Assembly: GCA_020354275.1 (NCBI GenBank)
Contig: CP070645.1
Span: forward strand, 586,613-602,790
DNA length: 16,178 nt
From: Dehalococcoidales bacterium
GTDB lineage: Bacteria; Chloroflexota; Dehalococcoidia; Dehalococcoidales; UBA2162
Reading direction: 5' to 3'
The notes beneath the pieces are model-generated. The model ran no database searches, was not told where the DNA came from, and worked only from the letters and a program-made list of their open reading frames with translations. A program made the position numbers and the translations under genes. Each line of letters begins with the position of its first letter. Within the stretch, counting starts at the first letter, position 1. This document shows, piece by piece, positions 13,542 to 16,178 of this stretch.

Positions 13542-13619
13542 ACCCGTATTTTATACCCAGCAATTGGCAAGGTAAATGGTAATATTGAAGAATACCATTT
13601 CAGGGGGTAAAATACGGGT
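13542..13619. repeat. Nested inverted repeats in the divergent intergenic region
   Basis: The outer arms ACCCGTATTTTA (13542-13553) and TAAAATACGGGT (13608-13619) are perfect 12-base inverted copies. After a TA bulge, CCC (13556-13558) can also pair with GGG (13605-13607). The inner arms AAATGGTA (13574-13581) and TACCATTT (13593-13600) are perfect over eight bases. The right outer arm overlaps a candidate -10 box. It may be an operator for a dimeric regulator or an RNA/DNA hairpin. Confidence 0.7.
13585..13613 (+). promoter_or_regulatory. Candidate promoter for the 73-residue gene
   Basis: TTGAAG (13585-13590), 17 bases, TAAAAT (13608-13613). The elements lie inside the nested inverted repeat, so a protein bound to the repeat would cover this promoter. 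The start would be near 13620, 55 bases before the ATG at 13675. Confidence 0.5.
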
Positions 13620-13674
13620 GGGTGTTCTACCTATATTTATAGATATCGCGGGAAATACGAGGGAGAGAGGTAAA

Positions 13675-13896
13675 ATGGCGGAAAAACAAGATGAACTGAA
13701 AAAGCTGGTCACGGTGGCTACCGATTCCGAGCTTTCTTCCAAACTAAGGACTCAGGCCATAGAATTAATTGGACATATAAACAGCCATGAAGCGCTTCTG
13801 GAATTGCTGGCTCTGGCGGCTAATGAGAAGTTGACCAAGAAAGAAAGAGAGTATGCCCTCAAGTACGCCAGGGACATAGTCAGGGCGGGGCGCTAA
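13675..13896 (+). CDS. Small helical protein of unknown function
   Basis: The product is 73 residues, charged and probably all helical. The segment from residue 22 to 70 looks like two to three helices with regular leucines, reminiscent of a HEAT-like pair, but no family can be named. The frame is open from an ATG at 13576. I chose ATG 13675 because GGGAGAGAGG precedes it and because the upstream part overlaps the predicted promoter. There is no cysteine and no membrane segment. The gene is followed by the YchF-like gene after 63 bases on the same strand, so the two are probably co-transcribed. It might be an adaptor for that protein, which is only a guess from position. Confidence 0.7.
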   Translation: MAEKQDELKKLVTVATDSELSSKLRTQAIELIGHINSHEALLELLALAANEKLTKKEREYALKYARDIVRAGR

Positions 13897-13959
13897 GCGT
13901 CGGCGTTGTAATTTACTCTGGTTTCGTAAAAGGCTGTACCGGCTGATAGGGTGTAAGTG

Positions 13960-15066
13960 ATGAGTGTTGACACCGGCATTATCGGGCTTCCCCGAAGCGG
14001 ACGCACCACCGTTTTCAACGCCTTGACCCATGGCCAGGTTGATACCGGGGAACACCGCCGTGACGGGTCAGCAGTGCATGTCGGCGTAACCGAAGTCCCT
14101 GAACCACGCCTTAAGGCACTGGTCGATATGTTTAATCCCAGGAAGGTGGTACCGGCTACCATCCGGTATGTAGATATCGGTACCTCGGTCAAGGGTATCG
14201 TCGGTGATGGGGGAATCGGCGGCCAGTTGCTGCTCCAGTTAAGCCAGGCCGATGCCCTTATCAATGTGGTGCGGGCTTTTATCGATGAAAGCATATCCCA
14301 TGTCGAGGGCAGCCTGGACATAGAACGGGATATCGCCAATATGGACCTGGAACTAGCTTTTTCTGACCTAGCGTTGCTGGAGAGGAGACTGGAAAGAATA
14401 ACGGCATCGTTGAAGGCAGCCAAGCAGTCAGAACGGGCAGGTCTGCTGCGCGAGCAGGAACTGCTGGCCAGGATAAAGGCTGACCTGGAGAAAGATATCC
14501 CTGTCCGGGAGATGGCTCTTTCGGCTGAGGAAGAGAAAGCCCTGCTCAACTTCCAGTTCCTCACCGCCAAGCCGCTGCTGATTGTGGTCAACATTGGCGA
14601 AGACCAGTTGCCCCAGGCGTCATTCATGGAAGCCGAGTTGAATTCCCGCTATTCCCAACCGAACTGCCGTTTAATTACCGTCTGCGGCGAGGTGGAGATG
14701 GAACTGGCTCAGATGGAAGAGAGTGAGGCAGTGGAACTGCGTGCCGACTTCGGTATTGATGAGTCGGGCGCTGACCGTGTAATCAAGCTGTCCTATGAAA
14801 TGCTGGGGCTGGTCTCATTCTTCACAACTGTTTCCAATGAGGTTAAAGTATGGTCTATTCCTCGCGGGACCGAAGCGGTGAAGGCCGCCGGTAAAATCCA
14901 CTCCGATATGGAAAGGGGCTTTATCCGGGCCGAGGTTATAGGCTATCAAGACCTGATGAAGTGCCAGGGTATTGCCGAAGCTCGGAAGAAGGGGCTCCTG
15001 CGGCTGGAGGGTAAGAACTACACTGTCCAGGATGGTGATGTGATTACCTTTCTGTTTAATGTCTGA
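13960..15066 (+). CDS. YchF/Obg-like protein with degenerate GTPase motifs and TGS domain
   Basis: The 368-residue length and overall order match YchF (OLA1) proteins: G domain, a helical coiled-coil arm (about 125-190) and a C-terminal TGS domain (about 280-365, ending in EGKNYTVQDGDVITFLFNV). The nucleotide site is altered. Walker A reads GLPRSGRT (9-16), with R15 replacing the lysine of GLPNVGKS. The G3 motif, normally DIAG, reads DIGT (72-75). The G4-like NIGE (211-214) still resembles the NxxE of the family. The region between G1 and G3 lacks the usual YchF switch I sequence. GTG 13957 is an alternative start one codon upstream. YchF proteins bind ATP or GTP and associate with ribosomes. 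This one may be a paralogue with changed or lost nucleotide hydrolysis. It ends one base before the convergent ABC gene. Confidence 0.88.
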   Translation: MSVDTGIIGLPRSGRTTVFNALTHGQVDTGEHRRDGSAVHVGVTEVPEPRLKALVDMFNPRKVVPATIRYVDIGTSVKGIVGDGGIGGQLLLQLSQADALINVVRAFIDESISHVEGSLDIERDIANMDLELAFSDLALLERRLERITASLKAAKQSERAGLLREQELLARIKADLEKDIPVREMALSAEEEKALLNFQFLTAKPLLIVVNIGEDQLPQASFMEAELNSRYSQPNCRLITVCGEVEMELAQMEESEAVELRADFGIDESGADRVIKLSYEMLGLVSFFTTVSNEVKVWSIPRGTEAVKAAGKIHSDMERGFIRAEVIGYQDLMKCQGIAEARKKGLLRLEGKNYTVQDGDVITFLFNV

Positions 15067-15067
15067 C

Positions 15068-15895
15068 CTAGCCCTCCGGGGTGGCCAGCAGTATACTGTC
15101 ATCGGCAAATTGCTCTCCGCTGGCCCGTTCAAAGGCGGTTACCAGGTCACTGACGGCAAGGTTGCTTCTCTGCTGCTGGTTAAGGTCAACGATAATCCTG
15201 CCTTTGTGCATCATAATCAGGCGGTTACCGTAGCGTAGGGCGATTTCCATGTTGTGGGTAACCATCATGGTGGTCATCTTTTCGCGTTTGATGATCAGTT
15301 CGCTCAACTCGAGGACGATGCGGGCAGTGTTGGGGTCCAGCGTCGCGATGTGTTCGTCGAGCAGCAGCAGTGCTGGTTTGCTTATGGTAGCCATCATCAG
15401 GGCCAAGGCCTGTCTCTGACCGCCGGAGAGTGTACCTACCGGGGTATTCAACCTGTCTTCCAACCCCAGGCCGAGTTGGGCCAGCGCCGAATGGAACTGT
15501 TGCCGGCGCTGGCGGTTGGTGGCTATGCTTAAGCCCCGTGACTGCCCCCGTAGCAGGGCCAGGGAAAGGTTTTCTTCTATAGTCATCTTGGCTGCTGTTC
15601 CAATGTGAGGATCCTGGTATACCCGGCCGATGTACTTGGCACGCTTATGCTCACTCAGGTTGGTGATATCCTTACCGTTGATGGTAATATTACCGCCTTT
15701 TTCCGGTGGGAAGATACCAGCGATAATGTTGAGCAGAGTGGTTTTGCCGGCACCATTGCTGCCGATGACGGTGATAAAGTCCTCGTTATAAATAGGAAGC
15801 CCGACCTGGTCCAGTGCCTTTATCTCGTCAACAGAACCCCGGGCAAACACCTTGGTTACGTTGGTTAGTTGCATTAGGGCGGTATTCTCTACCAT
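15068..15895 (-). CDS. ABC transporter ATP-binding protein, putative Trp/Tyr type
   Basis: This is a 275-residue ATPase with Walker A GSNGAGKT (45-52), signature LSGGQ (156-160), Walker B LLLLD (176-180) followed by E181-H182, and switch histidine H214. A DEH in place of the common DEP after Walker B, together with the long insertion before the signature, is characteristic of the ATPase of the systems annotated as putative tryptophan/tyrosine transporters (TrpX-TrpY-TrpZ type, with a BMP-like lipoprotein). ATG 15895 has AGAGGA eight bases upstream. The gene follows the permease gene by 12 bases and is the last of its unit. The substrate is not fixed by sequence; amino acids, nucleobases or other small molecules are possible. 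Confidence 0.88.
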   Translation of the reverse strand: MVENTALMQLTNVTKVFARGSVDEIKALDQVGLPIYNEDFITVIGSNGAGKTTLLNIIAGIFPPEKGGNITINGKDITNLSEHKRAKYIGRVYQDPHIGTAAKMTIEENLSLALLRGQSRGLSIATNRQRRQQFHSALAQLGLGLEDRLNTPVGTLSGGQRQALALMMATISKPALLLLDEHIATLDPNTARIVLELSELIIKREKMTTMMVTHNMEIALRYGNRLIMMHKGRIIVDLNQQQRSNLAVSDLVTAFERASGEQFADDSILLATPEG

Positions 15896-15907
15896 CAGTG
15901 TATTCCT

Positions 15908-16178
15908 CTACATCCTTACCGCCGGAGGTATCCATTCGCGCCGTATCTTCTTCTGGACATATGGAATTGCCAGGGCGGTAATTACCAGCAGTGCCGTTAT
16001 CAGTTTCAAATTAGACGGGGATACCCAGTTATACCTCAGGGCAATGCCCAGGAATAAACGGTAGGCAAAGGTACCCCCCACCACCGCGAAGAGAACCGCG
16101 GTGACCCCGCGGGGCCTAAATAGCCCTTCGCCAATGATTACCGATGCCAGGCCCATGACGATCATTCCGATCCCCATC
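15908..16178 (-). CDS. ABC transporter permease, putative Trp/Tyr type, C-terminal part
   Basis: This is the 3' part of a permease gene that continues beyond the right edge; about 90 residues are visible. They include GMIVMGLASVIIGEGLF, a hydrophobic stretch (AVLFAVVGGTFAYRLFLGIAL) and LKLITALLVITALAIPYV, followed by a basic KKIRREW tail. This layout matches the C-terminus of the branched-chain-amino-acid-type permease (BPD_transp_2) found in putative tryptophan/tyrosine systems. The methionine near 16177 is not a proven start, because the frame is still open at the window edge. The ATPase gene follows after 12 bases, and a substrate-binding lipoprotein gene is expected upstream, outside the window. 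Confidence 0.85.
   Translation of the reverse strand, partial: MGIGMIVMGLASVIIGEGLFRPRGVTAVLFAVVGGTFAYRLFLGIALRYNWVSPSNLKLITALLVITALAIPYVQKKIRREWIPPAVRM

Overview
This is a bacterial window with moderate GC, tightly packed genes, frequent GTG and TTG starts, and several good sigma70-type promoters. The gene families point to an anaerobic or facultative bacterium. They include a fused electron transfer flavoprotein with its quinone oxidoreductase, a Thermotoga-like iron-sulfur tryptophanyl-tRNA synthetase, a stand-alone NDP-forming acyl-CoA synthetase subunit, and cobalamin uptake under a riboswitch. My best guess is a Chloroflexota (Dehalococcoidia-like) genome, but this is an inference from gene content only and has not been tested.

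Layout. Bases 1-3735 (+) are the 3' part of a tryptophan operon: the end of trpC, then trpF, trpS, trpB and trpA. Every junction overlaps by 4 to 11 bases. The unusual member is trpS, a tRNA synthetase placed inside the biosynthetic operon. Bases 3876-4196 (+) encode a small Cys-rich protein of unknown function. Bases 4373-5414 (+) hold a recent tandem duplication of a DinB/DUF664-like gene. Bases 5399-7257 (-) encode an ABC importer (btuC-btuD). It is preceded by a complete cobalamin riboswitch with a terminator and a visible antiterminator (7305-7531). Bases 7653-11182 (-) are an electron transfer operon: a fused EtfB-EtfA gene followed by an ETF-quinone oxidoreductase gene, with a strong promoter at 11274-11302. 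A divergent extended -10 promoter serves an orphan two-helix membrane protein at 11437-11874. Bases 11975-13405 (-) encode an acyl-CoA synthetase (NDP-forming) alpha-type protein. From the next divergent intergenic region, which contains nested inverted repeats, run a 73-residue helical protein and a YchF-like protein whose GTPase motifs are damaged (13675-15066, +). Bases 15068-16178 (-) contain the ATPase gene and the truncated permease gene of an ABC system of the putative Trp/Tyr (TrpX/TrpY-like) type.

How the genes work together. TrpC, TrpF, TrpA and TrpB perform the last steps from the anthranilate branch to tryptophan, and TrpS charges that tryptophan to tRNA. The transporter at the right edge belongs to a family often annotated as tryptophan/tyrosine transport, so both ends of the window may concern tryptophan. 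EtfBA and ETF-QO would pass electrons from flavin dehydrogenases, none of which lies in the window, to membrane quinone. BtuCD would import corrinoid and be shut off by it.

The observations most worth following are the iron-sulfur type TrpRS with an altered KMSKS loop inside a trp operon, the fused ETF lacking the conserved flavin-contacting arginine of the alpha subunit, the extra Cys motif in ETF-QO, the degenerate YchF paralogue, and the mosaic divergence between the two DinB copies. No mobile element, CRISPR array, tRNA or rRNA was recognised.
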